This document shows, in pieces, positions 40,297-48,961 of a DNA stretch of 64,000 nt. Origin of the DNA: Pseudomonas tritici (GTDB taxonomy: Bacteria; Pseudomonadota; Gammaproteobacteria; Pseudomonadales; Pseudomonadaceae); NCBI RefSeq assembly GCF_014268275.3, contig NZ_CP077084.1, positions 806,001 to 870,000 on the forward strand. The letters are read 5' to 3'. The notes beneath the pieces were generated by a model, which was not told where the DNA came from, ran no database searches, and was given only the letters and a program-made list of their open reading frames with translations. Position numbers and translations under genes: made by a program. How positions within the stretch are numbered: position 1 is the stretch's first letter; every line of letters begins with the position of its first letter.

Positions 40297-40742
40297 ACGG
40301 CTTCCCCGAGATGGGCAGTTTCCTCGCCCGCTATTTCCCCGTGTTCATGGGGACGATTTTCATGGCGATCTTCTCCGGCTCAGCCTCGGTCTCCATGGCT
40401 GGCGTGACCTATTTGCGCGGTCTTGATCCCGCGCTCAAGGCCAACTATTCAGTAGGCGCGATACTGGCGCTAGTGGCGGTGCTGGTCTTTGGCAACGTCA
40501 TGATCGCACGCGGCTATCCCTGGGCTACGCGGCTGGTGGCGGCTTACTTGGGCGCTTGTCTGTTGTTCGTACTGCCAATGATTCAATACGATCTCAACAA
40601 GCTGGTCTATGGCTCGGCTGTCCTCTTTCCGCTGTTGGGGTTACTGCTGCTCAATAGCAAACGCCACCGCGAAATGCGCAAAAAACTGTCCGAGATACGC
40701 CACCTGCGCCAAGCCGTAATCGCAAAGCGCAAAACCCGGTGA
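40293..40742 (+). CDS. Small four-helix membrane protein; candidate immunity protein
   Basis: Protein of 149 residues with hydrophobic segments at about 13-36, 52-72, 78-98 and 104-121 and a basic cytoplasmic tail (RHREMRKKLSEIRHLRQ). Its ATG overlaps the stop of the preceding gene (ATGA), so the pair is made together. No family recognised. A polytopic inner-membrane partner fits immunity to a membrane-active toxin, which must act in the bilayer; a simple paired transporter or anchoring subunit is the alternative. Confidence 0.55.
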   Translation: MNGFPEMGSFLARYFPVFMGTIFMAIFSGSASVSMAGVTYLRGLDPALKANYSVGAILALVAVLVFGNVMIARGYPWATRLVAAYLGACLLFVLPMIQYDLNKLVYGSAVLFPLLGLLLLNSKRHREMRKKLSEIRHLRQAVIAKRKTR

Positions 40743-40817
40743 TTGGGTAGATTCGCCACCCATCCTCACATTAACGCCACAAATATGTGCGGCGCCTGCA
40801 CCACGACACCACCGTTG

Positions 40818-40843
40818 GCGCCGTTTTGGTGCTGTACTGCACC
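40818..40843 (+). promoter_or_regulatory. Palindromic NtrC-like site upstream of the transglutaminase operon
   Basis: GCGCCG-TTT-TGGTGC (40818-40832) resembles the NtrC half-site pair GCACCA-N3-TGGTGC with two mismatches in the left half. It overlaps GGTGCTGTACTGCACC (40828-40843), a 16-bp palindrome with one mismatched pair. It is centred about 45-55 bp upstream of the sigma-54 -24 element. Confidence 0.4.
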
Positions 40844-40876
40844 GGGTCCCACGATAAAGCGCAATGACGGCCGCTC

Positions 40877-40892
40877 TGGCATAAGTCTTGCG
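40877..40892 (+). promoter_or_regulatory. Sigma-54 promoter of the transglutaminase operon
   Basis: TGGCATA-AGTC-TTGCG: the invariant GG and GC are separated by exactly 10 bp. The expected transcript start near 40903 gives a leader of about 27 nt containing GGAGG in front of the GTG at 40930, which fits well. Confidence 0.6.
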
Positions 40893-40929
40893 CGCTTTGT
40901 TTCCATGCCCTGGCTCGCAGGAGGCCGCC

Positions 40930-43900
40930 GTGTCGATTCATGTCGCGTTGCACCACGTTACGCATTACCGCTACGACCGCGCGGTCGAACTCGGCCCGCA
41001 GATTGTGCGTCTACGCCCGGCGGCCCACAGCCGCACGCGGATCTTGTCCTACGCGCTGAAAGTGCTGCCCGAGCAGCATTTCATCAACTGGCAGCAAGAC
41101 CCCCAGGGCAATTACCTGGCGCGGCTGGTGTTTCCGGAAAAGACCAATGAGCTGCGCATCGAGGTCGACCTGGTCGCCGAGATGGCGGTGTTCAACCCGT
41201 TCGACTTTTTCCTTGAGCCCTACGCCGAAAAAATCCCCTTCAGCTACGCCGCCGATGAGCAGCGCGAGCTGGCGCCGTACCTGGAAACCTTGCCGCTGAC
41301 GCCAAGGTTTGCCGCTTACCTGGCCGGCATCGACCGCACGCCGCTGCCTGCCGTGGATTTTCTGGTCGCCCTCAACCAGCGCCTGGCCGCCGATATCGGT
41401 TACCTGATCCGCATGGAGCCGGGCGTTCAGACCCCGGAGTTCACCCTGGAGAACGCCTCTGGCTCCTGTCGCGATTCGGCCTGGCTGCTGGTGCAACTAC
41501 TGCGCAACCTCGGCTTGGCGGCGCGGTTTGTGTCCGGTTATTTGATCCAGCTGACTGCTGACGTCAAAGCGCTCGATGGCCCGTCCGGTACCGAAGTGGA
41601 CTTCACCGACCTGCACGCCTGGTGCGAAGTGTATCTGCCCGGCGCTGGCTGGATCGGCCTGGATGCCACTTCCGGGCTGTTTGCTGGTGAAGGCCACATA
41701 CCGTTGGCCTGTAGTCCCGATCCATCTTCAGCGGCGCCGATCAGTGGGTTGGTGGAACCGTGTGAGTGCGAATTCACCCACGAGATGTCGGTGGAGCGGA
41801 TTTGGGAGGCGCCGCGCGTCACCAAGCCCTACACCGAAGAACAATGGCTGGCGATCCAGGCCCTGGGCCGGCAGATCGATGGCGACCTGCTCAAGGACGA
41901 TGTACGCCTGACCATGGGCGGCGAGCCGACCTTCGTCTCCATCGACGACCCCGACGGCGCCGAGTGGAACACCGCCGCGCTCGGGCCGGACAAGCGTCGC
42001 CTGTCCGCCGAGCTGTTTCAGCGTATGCGCAAACACTACGCGCCCAAGGGCCTGGTGCACTTCGGGCAGGGTAAGTGGTACCCCGGCGAACAACTGCCGC
42101 GTTGGTCGCTCAATTGCTACTGGCGCCGTGACGGCGTGCCGATCTGGCACAACAGCGCGCTGATTGCCGATGAGCAGGAGGATTACGGCGCGGACGGCGT
42201 CATGGCTGGGCGCTTCCTGGCCAGTGTCGCCGAGCGTCTGAAGCTGCCGGCGCGTTTTGTGTTCCCGGCCTTCGAAGACAATTTCTACTACCTGTGGCGC
42301 GAAGGCGCGCTGCCGCAAAACGTCACCGCCCAAGACCCGCGCCTGAGCGACGACCTGGAGCGCGAACGCCTACGCAAAGTGTTCAGCCAGGGCCTGGATA
42401 AAGTCATCGGCCAAGTGCTGCCGCTGGCGCGTACGGCAGCGAATGACCGTTGGCAGAGTGGTCGTTGGTACCTGCGCGATAACCATTGCCGCCTGGTGCC
42501 AGGGGATTCGCCGCTGGGCTATCGCCTGCCTTTGGCCTCGCAGCCTTGGGTCACGGCGGCGGAATATCCGTTTGTGCATCCCACTGACCCCAACCAGGAT
42601 CAGCCGGAGCTGCCGACCACCACCCAACTGCAAAGCCACGGCGAACCCGCACCCAGCGATGAGCGTGTGCCAAAGGTCGACGAGTCTGCGGACTGGCTGA
42701 CGCGCACGGCGCTCTGTGCCGAGGCACGGGAAGGTCGGCTGTATCTGTTTATGCCGCCGCTTGAGCGCGTCGAAGACTATCTGGAACTGGTGGCTGCCAT
42801 CGAAGCTACCGCCGAAGAACTGCATTGCCCGGTATTACTGGAAGGCTACGAGCCGCCGGCTGATACACGCCTGAGCAACTTCCGCGTCACGCCGGACCCA
42901 GGTGTGATTGAGGTCAACGTGCAGCCATCCGCCACCTGGGATGAGCTGGTGGAACGCACCGAATTCCTCTACGAAGAGGCGCGGCAAACCCGGCTCACCA
43001 CCGAGAAATTCATGATCGACGGGCGCCACACCGGCACCGGTGGGGGTAACCACTTTGTGCTCGGTGGCGCCACGCCCAAGGACTCACCCTTCCTGCGCCG
43101 GCCCGACCTGCTGCGCAGTCTGATCAGCTATTGGCATAACCATCCCTCCTTGTCCTACCTGTTTTCCGGGCTGTTTATAGGCCCGACCTCCCAGGCGCCA
43201 CGGGTGGACGAGGCGCGCAACGACGCGCTGTACGAACTGGAAATCGCTTTCGCGCAAATGCCGGAGCCCGGCGAAGAGTGCCCGCCCTGGTTGGTGGACC
43301 GCCTGCTGCGCAACCTGCTGATCGATGTGACGGGCAACACCCACCGCGCCGAGTTCTGCATCGATAAACTCTACTCGCCGGATGGCGCCACCGGCCGCCT
43401 GGGCCTGCTGGAATTGCGTGCATTTGAGATGCCGCCCCATGCGCGCATGAGCCTGACCCAACAATTGCTGCTGCGCGCCTTGGTCGCACGTTTCTGGCGC
43501 GAACCCTATGCGCCGCCGAAACTGGCGCGCTGGGGCACCGAGCTGCACGACCGTTTCCTGTTGCCGCACTTCATCGAGCAAGACTTTGCCGACGTGATCG
43601 TCGAACTCAACGCCGCCGGTTACCCGCTACGCGCCGAATGGTTTGCCGCGCATCTGGGGTTCCGTTTCCCCAAAGTCGGCGACTATGCCGTCAGTGGTAT
43701 CGAACTGGAGCTGCGCCAGGCCCTGGAACCCTGGCATGTGCTGGGCGAGGAGGGCGCCGTGGGCGGCACGGTGCGTTATGTCGATTCGTCCCTTGAGCGC
43801 CTTCAGGTGAAAGTGACCGGGCTGCCGCCGCAACGCTACCTGCTGACCTGCAACGGCATTCCGGTGCCCTTGCAACCCACCGGGCGAGTCGGCGAGTTTG

Positions 43901-44220
43901 TGGCCGGCGTGCGTTATCGCGCCTGGCAGCCGGCCAACTGCCTGCAACCGACCATCGCGGTGCATGCGCCGTTGGTGTTCGATTTGCTGGATACCTGGAT
44001 GCAACGCTCGCTGGGCGGCTGCCAGTACCATGTCGCCCATCCGGGCGGGCGCAATTACGACAGCTTGCCGGTGAATGCCAATGAAGCGGAAAGCCGGCGC
44101 ATGGCGAGGTTTTTCCGGTTGGGGCATAGCCCTGGGACGCTTCCGGTGCCGGCAGTCGTCATCAACGATGAGTTGCCGATGACCTTGGACTTGCGGCGTT
44201 TCCCCAATAAAAATGACTAA
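40930..44220 (+). CDS. Transglutaminase-like protein with DUF2126 C-terminal region
   Basis: Protein of 1096 residues. The N-terminal transglutaminase-like part (IHVALHHVTHYRYDR, then GSCRDSAWLLVQLLRNLGL near 178, DLHAWCEVYLPG near 225 and GLDATSG) holds a full Cys-His-Asp triad. The rest is the large DUF2126 region of unknown function (for example MIDGRHTGTGGGNHFVLGG). This is the COG4196-type protein that occurs with the ATP-grasp/alpha-E protein encoded downstream. GTG at 40930 is used because GCAGGAGG lies 6 bp upstream. No signal peptide, so cytoplasmic. Confidence 0.85.
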   Translation: MSIHVALHHVTHYRYDRAVELGPQIVRLRPAAHSRTRILSYALKVLPEQHFINWQQDPQGNYLARLVFPEKTNELRIEVDLVAEMAVFNPFDFFLEPYAEKIPFSYAADEQRELAPYLETLPLTPRFAAYLAGIDRTPLPAVDFLVALNQRLAADIGYLIRMEPGVQTPEFTLENASGSCRDSAWLLVQLLRNLGLAARFVSGYLIQLTADVKALDGPSGTEVDFTDLHAWCEVYLPGAGWIGLDATSGLFAGEGHIPLACSPDPSSAAPISGLVEPCECEFTHEMSVERIWEAPRVTKPYTEEQWLAIQALGRQIDGDLLKDDVRLTMGGEPTFVSIDDPDGAEWNTAALGPDKRRLSAELFQRMRKHYAPKGLVHFGQGKWYPGEQLPRWSLNCYWRRDGVPIWHNSALIADEQEDYGADGVMAGRFLASVAERLKLPARFVFPAFEDNFYYLWREGALPQNVTAQDPRLSDDLERERLRKVFSQGLDKVIGQVLPLARTAANDRWQSGRWYLRDNHCRLVPGDSPLGYRLPLASQPWVTAAEYPFVHPTDPNQDQPELPTTTQLQSHGEPAPSDERVPKVDESADWLTRTALCAEAREGRLYLFMPPLERVEDYLELVAAIEATAEELHCPVLLEGYEPPADTRLSNFRVTPDPGVIEVNVQPSATWDELVERTEFLYEEARQTRLTTEKFMIDGRHTGTGGGNHFVLGGATPKDSPFLRRPDLLRSLISYWHNHPSLSYLFSGLFIGPTSQAPRVDEARNDALYELEIAFAQMPEPGEECPPWLVDRLLRNLLIDVTGNTHRAEFCIDKLYSPDGATGRLGLLELRAFEMPPHARMSLTQQLLLRALVARFWREPYAPPKLARWGTELHDRFLLPHFIEQDFADVIVELNAAGYPLRAEWFAAHLGFRFPKVGDYAVSGIELELRQALEPWHVLGEEGAVGGTVRYVDSSLERLQVKVTGLPPQRYLLTCNGIPVPLQPTGRVGEFVAGVRYRAWQPANCLQPTIAVHAPLVFDLLDTWMQRSLGGCQYHVAHPGGRNYDSLPVNANEAESRRMARFFRLGHSPGTLPVPAVVINDELPMTLDLRRFPNKND

Positions 44221-44232
44221 ACGCCGGTCCAG

Positions 44233-44326
44233 AATGTGGGAGCTGGCTTGCCTGCGATAGCGATTTATCAGTCACCAACACTGTCGACTGAACCACCGCC
44301 ATCGCAGGCAAGCCAGCTCCCACATT
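44233..44326. repeat. REPIN, head-in
   Basis: Perfect 25-bp arms beginning AATGTGGGAGCTGGCTTGCC, 44-bp middle with TATCAGTC and CGACTGAACCACCGCC. It lies inside the transglutaminase operon, 12 bp after one stop and 56 bp before the next start. Confidence 0.92.
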
Positions 44327-44381
44327 AGATCGTAGTGAATTTGAATTAAACTGTGGCCCCCTTGCCTCTGCCGAGCGTTCC

Positions 44382-46868
44382 ATGTCCGATTTGCTCGACC
44401 GTTACCCGCTGACCGCGGGCACCTATCACGAACTGCTGGACGACGGCGGCGCGGTGCGTGCGCATTGGCAGCGCCTGCTCGACCACCTGCAACGCAGCAC
44501 ACCCGCGCAACTGGCCCAACGCCAGGCGCTGCTGACCCGGCAGATCCAGGAAAACGGCGTGACCTATAACGTCTACGCCGACCCCAAGGGCGCCGACCGC
44601 CCATGGGAGCTTGACCTGTTGCCCCACGTGCTCGCAGCCGATGAGTGGCAGCACCTGTCGGCCGGTATTGCCCAGCGTGCACGGCTGCTCAATGCCGTGC
44701 TGGCCGACCTTTATGGCCCGCAGCGCCTGATCAAGGAAGGCTTGCTGCCGGCCGAGCTGGTGTTTGGGCACAACAACTTCCTGTGGCCGTGCCAAGGCAT
44801 TCAACCGCCGGACGGCGCGTTTCTGCACCTGTACGCCGTGGACCTGGCGCGCACCCCGGATGGCCGCTGGTGGGTCACCGCCGACCGCACACAGGCGCCG
44901 TCGGGTGCGGGCTACGCGCTGGAGAACCGCACCATCGTGTCCCGCGCGTTCCCGGACCTGTACCGTGATCTGCAAGTGCAGCACCTCACGGGGTTCTTCC
45001 GTACGCTCCAGGAAACCTTGGTCCGACAGGCGCCCGGGGATGATCAACAGCCTCTGATCGTTCTGCTCACGCCGGGCCGATTCAACGAAAGTTACTTTGA
45101 ACACCTCTACCTCGCCCGCCAACTCGGCTACCCGCTGGTGGAAGGCGGCGACCTCACCGTGCGTGACAGCACGGTGTTCCTGAAAACCCTCAGCGGCCTG
45201 CGCCGGGTGCACGCAATCATGCGTCGTCTCGACGACGACTTCTGCGACCCACTGGAGCTGCGCACCGACTCAGCCCTTGGCGTCCCCGGTCTGCTCGATG
45301 CGGTGCGCCAAGGCAATGTGTTGGTGGCCAATGCGTTGGGCAGCGGTGTGCTGGAGTCGCCCGGTTTGCTCGGCTTCCTGCCGAAGATCAACGAATTTCT
45401 GTTCGGTGAAGCACTGATCCTGCCGTCCATTGCCACGTGGTGGTGCGGTGAAGCGCCGGTGCTGGCCGAAGCTCTGGAAAAGTTGCCGGAGCTGCTGATA
45501 AAACCGGCTTTCCCGTCGCAAAGTTTCGCGCCGGTATTCGGCCGTGACCTGAACGACGAAGAGCGCCAAGCCCTGGCCGAACGCATGCGCGCGCGGCCGT
45601 ACGCCTACGTCGCCCAGGAACTGGCGCAACTGTCCCAGGCGCCGGTGTGGCACACCGTGGATGACCACCTGCAACATCGCGCCATCGGCATGCGTGTTTA
45701 TGCCGTGGCCAGCGCCGACGGTTATCGCGTGCTTCCCGGCGGCCTGACCCGCGTGGCCGCCGAGGCCGATGCCGAAGTGGTGTCGATGCAACGCGGAGGC
45801 GCCAGCAAAGACACCTGGGTGCTCGGCGAACGCGCGGCCGGTAGCGAACACTGGCGTGCGCAACGCGCCATTGGTGCCCATGACCTGGTGCGCCGCGATC
45901 CGTATCTGCCGTCGCGGGTGGTGGAAAATCTGTTCTGGTTTGGTCGTTACTGCGAGCGCTGCGATGACAGCGCGCGCTGGTTGCGCGTGGTGCTGGCGCG
46001 GTATGTCGATGGCGATGACGCGCTGGCCTTGCAGGCGGCGGTGGAATTGGGTGAAAACCTGCGCCTGCTGCCGGAAGAGGGCGAATTGCCAGAACGACTG
46101 CTCGCGGCCTTGCTCGGTGATGACTGGCCCTCGAGCCTGCGCGCCAACCTGCAACGCTTGCAGTGGGCGGCGTCCCAGGTGCGCGGCAAGTTGTCCCGGG
46201 AAAACTGGCAGGCGCTGGTAGAGCTGCAACGCGAAGCCCTGGAGCTGGAAAGCGAGGCGCCGGACTTTGGTGAATTGCTGGACTTCCTCAACCGCCTGGT
46301 GATGTCCCTGGCGGCGCTGTCCGGGTTTGCCCTGGACGACATGACCCGCGATGAAGGCTGGCGTTTTTTGATGATGGGCCGGCGCATCGAGCGTCTGCAA
46401 TTTCTCAGCAGCAGCCTTGCCGCATTCTTGCGGGGCGTGGCGGTGTTCGATCAGGCCGGGCTGGAGTGGTTGCTGGAGCTGGGCAACAGCAGCATCACCT
46501 ATCGCTCGCGCTACCTGGCGGTGCCGCAGTTGATCCCGGTGCTCGACCTGTTGCTGCTGGACGAGCAGAACCCGCATGCGGTGTTGTTCCAGCTCAAACT
46601 GGTCAGCCGTACCCTGCGACGTCTCAACGACGATTTCGGTGTACCCCGGGAAACAGGTCTCGCGCCGTTGGTGGAGCGCCTGTCGCGTTTCGACCTGGGC
46701 TGCCTGGAGAACCCCCTGTTTGGCGAATCCAGCGTGCGTGCCGCGTTGGATGGCCTGGCCGACCTGCTGCAAGCGGTGGCCGATGAAAGTGGCCAAGTGT
46801 CGGATCGCCTGGCCTTGCGCCACTTTGCCCATGTGGATGATGTCAGCCAACAAACGGTGTCGGTGTGA
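44382..46868 (+). CDS. Circularly permuted ATP-grasp protein fused to an alpha-E domain
   Basis: Protein of 828 residues. The first 470 residues are the permuted ATP-grasp (DUF404/407-type) with AELVFGHNNFLWPCQGIQP, LLTPGRFNESYFEHLYLARQ and IKPAFPSQSF segments; the last 320 residues are the all-helical alpha-E (DUF403-type) domain (RVVENLFWFGRYCERCDD, MGRRIERLQFLSSSL). Comparative genomics by the Aravind group linked these domains with transglutaminases in a predicted peptide-ligating, peptide-tagging system; the substrate is unknown. Its stop overlaps the start of the next gene. Confidence 0.88.
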   Translation: MSDLLDRYPLTAGTYHELLDDGGAVRAHWQRLLDHLQRSTPAQLAQRQALLTRQIQENGVTYNVYADPKGADRPWELDLLPHVLAADEWQHLSAGIAQRARLLNAVLADLYGPQRLIKEGLLPAELVFGHNNFLWPCQGIQPPDGAFLHLYAVDLARTPDGRWWVTADRTQAPSGAGYALENRTIVSRAFPDLYRDLQVQHLTGFFRTLQETLVRQAPGDDQQPLIVLLTPGRFNESYFEHLYLARQLGYPLVEGGDLTVRDSTVFLKTLSGLRRVHAIMRRLDDDFCDPLELRTDSALGVPGLLDAVRQGNVLVANALGSGVLESPGLLGFLPKINEFLFGEALILPSIATWWCGEAPVLAEALEKLPELLIKPAFPSQSFAPVFGRDLNDEERQALAERMRARPYAYVAQELAQLSQAPVWHTVDDHLQHRAIGMRVYAVASADGYRVLPGGLTRVAAEADAEVVSMQRGGASKDTWVLGERAAGSEHWRAQRAIGAHDLVRRDPYLPSRVVENLFWFGRYCERCDDSARWLRVVLARYVDGDDALALQAAVELGENLRLLPEEGELPERLLAALLGDDWPSSLRANLQRLQWAASQVRGKLSRENWQALVELQREALELESEAPDFGELLDFLNRLVMSLAALSGFALDDMTRDEGWRFLMMGRRIERLQFLSSSLAAFLRGVAVFDQAGLEWLLELGNSSITYRSRYLAVPQLIPVLDLLLLDEQNPHAVLFQLKLVSRTLRRLNDDFGVPRETGLAPLVERLSRFDLGCLENPLFGESSVRAALDGLADLLQAVADESGQVSDRLALRHFAHVDDVSQQTVSV

Positions 46869-47758
46869 TGAGTGCGCGCTACCAGATTTTCCACGATACC
46901 CATTATCACTACGACAGCCCGGTGTCCTTGGCCCAGCAGTTGGCGCATCTGTGGCCACGGCCGTGCGCCTGGCAGCGTTGCAGCTCGCAGCAGCTGGAGA
47001 TCAGCCCGGAGCCGACGTCGCGCCGCGATGAACTGGATGTGTTCGGCAACCCGATCACCCGCCTTGCGTTCGAACGTCCCCATGATGAATTGCTGGTGAA
47101 TGCCGGGCTGACCGTGGAAGTGCTGGCGCGACCGGTGCTGGATTTCCAACAATCGCCGGCCTGGGACCAGACCCGCGACAGCCTGACCTACAGCTGCCAT
47201 CCCATGTCCCTTGAGTTGATCGAAGCCTGCCGCTATCGCTTCGAATCGCCCTACGTGCACTTGAAGCAAACGTTCGTGGAGTTCTCCGAAAGCTGTTTCC
47301 CGCCTGGTCAGCCGTTGCTGCTGGGCGTGCAGGCGCTGATGGAAAAGATCTTCAGCGAATTCACCTTCGATGCCGAGGCCACCCAGGTCGCGACGCCGTT
47401 GGTGGAAGTGCTGGAGCGCCGGCGCGGTGTGTGCCAGGACTTTGCTCACCTGATGTTGGCGTGCCTGCGCTCGCGGGGCCTGGCGGCGCGCTATATCAGT
47501 GGCTACCTGCTCACCCAGCCACCCCCCGGCCAGCCACGGCTGATCGGCGCCGATGCGTCCCACGCGTGGGTCTCGGTGTATTGCCCGGTATCAGGTTGGG
47601 TGGATTTTGATCCGACAAACAATGTGCAGCCGGCTCTGGAGCACATCACCCTGGCCTGGGGCCGGGATTTTTCCGATGTGTCGCCGTTGCGAGGGGTGAT
47701 TCTGGGGGGAGGGAGCCATGACCCGGAGGTTCGGGTGACGGTGATGCCGCTGGAGTAG
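46868..47758 (+). CDS. Transglutaminase-like cysteine protease family protein
   Basis: Protein of 296 residues with N-terminal bacterial transglutaminase region (RYQIFHDTHYHYDSPVSL) and core GVCQDFAHLMLACLRSRGL (Cys near 189), DASHAWVSVYCP and VDFDPTN completing the triad. ATG at 46868 overlaps the preceding stop. Third gene of the transglutaminase/ATP-grasp operon. Whether it hydrolyses or forms amide bonds cannot be told from sequence. Confidence 0.88.
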   Translation: MSARYQIFHDTHYHYDSPVSLAQQLAHLWPRPCAWQRCSSQQLEISPEPTSRRDELDVFGNPITRLAFERPHDELLVNAGLTVEVLARPVLDFQQSPAWDQTRDSLTYSCHPMSLELIEACRYRFESPYVHLKQTFVEFSESCFPPGQPLLLGVQALMEKIFSEFTFDAEATQVATPLVEVLERRRGVCQDFAHLMLACLRSRGLAARYISGYLLTQPPPGQPRLIGADASHAWVSVYCPVSGWVDFDPTNNVQPALEHITLAWGRDFSDVSPLRGVILGGGSHDPEVRVTVMPLE

Positions 47759-47804
47759 AGGTGGATTGTGCCGAGCCGGTCTGGCCGGCTCAGCACAAAG
47801 GAAA

Positions 47805-47987
47805 TTATTCAGCCGGATCTTTCGGTGTTTCCGTTTCGTCTACTGCCACTTCACCTTCCGCATCCGGGTTCAGTGCGCCCGCTTCTTCGTCAGCAGCGGC
47901 TTTCTTGCGTTGCAGTTTTTCCTCTTTCTTCTGTTCCTTGGCCAAGTCTCTCTGACGTTTGGCGAAGGAGTAATTAGGTTTGGCCAT
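47805..47987 (-). CDS. Small basic/acidic hypothetical protein
   Basis: 60 residues: a lysine and arginine rich first half (MAKPNYSFAKRQRDLAKEQ, then KKEEKLQRKK) and an acidic second half ending DPAE. GAGGATCGCCC precedes the ATG. The charged, disordered look is that of a small conserved Pseudomonas protein, possibly nucleic-acid or ribosome associated; no function known to me. Convergent with the transglutaminase operon. Confidence 0.75.
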   Translation of the reverse strand: MAKPNYSFAKRQRDLAKEQKKEEKLQRKKAAADEEAGALNPDAEGEVAVDETETPKDPAE

Positions 47988-48075
47988 GGGCGATCCTCTA
48001 AGGTCGAAGGTGAGGGTGGGCGGCGCGCAGCTGCCTTGGGTCGCTATGGTAGCAGCTTAGCAGCGCGCTTGGGCC

Positions 48076-48132
48076 TCACTTACCGCAGGCGTAGGCAGCC
48101 AGCAGGCCGTTGAACAGTTGGTTGAGGTGCAT
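48076..48132 (-). CDS. Possible 18-residue small ORF
   Basis: MHLNQLFNGLLAAYACGK, with CTTGGAG 8 bp upstream of the ATG. It lies in the gap between the 60-residue protein and azurin, oriented away from azu. Length alone gives no statistical support; the ribosome site is the only evidence. The gap 47988-48319 otherwise holds the azurin promoter region. Confidence 0.25.
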   Translation of the reverse strand: MHLNQLFNGLLAAYACGK

Positions 48133-48235
48133 GGCGTAGGCTCCAAGGGGAATGAGCCGATCATAGGCAGGTGCCGGTACTTTGGCTGGTAGATTGTGTT
48201 GATAGGTCTGATAGCCTAAAGTTGTATACAATCTG

Positions 48236-48249
48236 TTGATTCAGATCAT
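48236..48249 (+). promoter_or_regulatory. Anr/Fnr box upstream of azurin
   Basis: TTGAT-TCAG-ATCAT differs from the Anr/Fnr consensus TTGAT-N4-ATCAA at one position. It is 71 bp before the azu start. Azurin of P. aeruginosa is known to be Anr controlled. Confidence 0.75.
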
Positions 48250-48319
48250 AAGAATTTCGGCCTGCTTGAGGCACCCTTGTCGCAATACGCTTTTTTTAAA
48301 CCCTGCCTTGGAGATTCAC

Positions 48320-48766
48320 ATGTTTGCCAAACTCGTTGCTGTTTCCCTGCTCACTCTGGCGAGCGGCCAGTTGCTTGCTGCAGAGTGCAAGGTCACCGTC
48401 GACTCCACTGACCAGATGTCCTTCAATACCAAAGCCATCGAAATTGACAAGAGCTGCAAGACCTTCACCGTCGAGCTGACTCACTCCGGCAACCTGCCGA
48501 AAAACGTCATGGGCCACAACTGGGTGCTGACCAGTGCCGCCAACATGCAGCCAGTTGCCACTGACGGCATGGCCGCCGGCATCGACAAAGACTACTTGAA
48601 GCCAGGTGACGATCGCATTATCGCCCACACCAAGATCATCGGTGCTGGCGAGAAAGACGCGGTAACCTTCGACGTGTCGAAGCTGGCCGCCGGTACTGAT
48701 TACGCGTTCTTCTGCTCGTTCCCGGGCCACATCTCGATGATGAAAGGTACTGTGACCGTTAAGTAA
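48320..48766 (+). CDS. azu: Azurin
   Basis: Periplasmic type 1 blue-copper electron carrier of 148 residues, used in denitrification and redox-stress electron transfer. A 20-residue signal peptide ([20 protein letters not shown]) is followed by mature ECKVTVDS. Copper ligands are visible: the histidine of MGHNWV, and Cys, His and Met in [15 protein letters not shown] at 48320 with TTGGAG 7 bp upstream; the longer frame is not used because the signal peptide starts here. Confidence 0.97.
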   Translation: MFAKLVAVSLLTLASGQLLAAECKVTVDSTDQMSFNTKAIEIDKSCKTFTVELTHSGNLPKNVMGHNWVLTSAANMQPVATDGMAAGIDKDYLKPGDDRIIAHTKIIGAGEKDAVTFDVSKLAAGTDYAFFCSFPGHISMMKGTVTVK

Positions 48767-48782
48767 GCCGACGCCGGTCGAA

Positions 48783-48810
48783 AAAAAAGCGCCCCGAAGG
48801 GCGCTTTTTT
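48783..48810 (+). terminator. Terminator after azurin
   Basis: AAAAAAGCGCC-CCGAAG-GGCGCTTTTTT, 16 bp after the azu stop. Confidence 0.92.
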
Positions 48811-48841
48811 GTGGGCGGTCAGTTGAACCGAGTCATCGTTC

Positions 48842-48923
48842 ATCGCAGTCAAGCCAGCTCCCACATTCAACCGCATTCTCATGCTGGAACCCGGTCAACT
48901 GTGGGAGCTGGCTTGCCTGCGAT
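48842..48923. repeat. REPIN, head-out
   Basis: Left arm ATCGCAGTCAAGCCAGCTCC, right arm TGTGGGAGCTGGCTTGCCTG; 34-bp middle (TTCAACCGCATTC..., TGGAACCCGGTCAA) that is nearly the same as in 63324-63407 although the arms there are of another subtype. Confidence 0.88.
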
Positions 48924-48961
48924 AGCGGTCTAACAGTCAACACAAGCCTATCTGGCTCACC

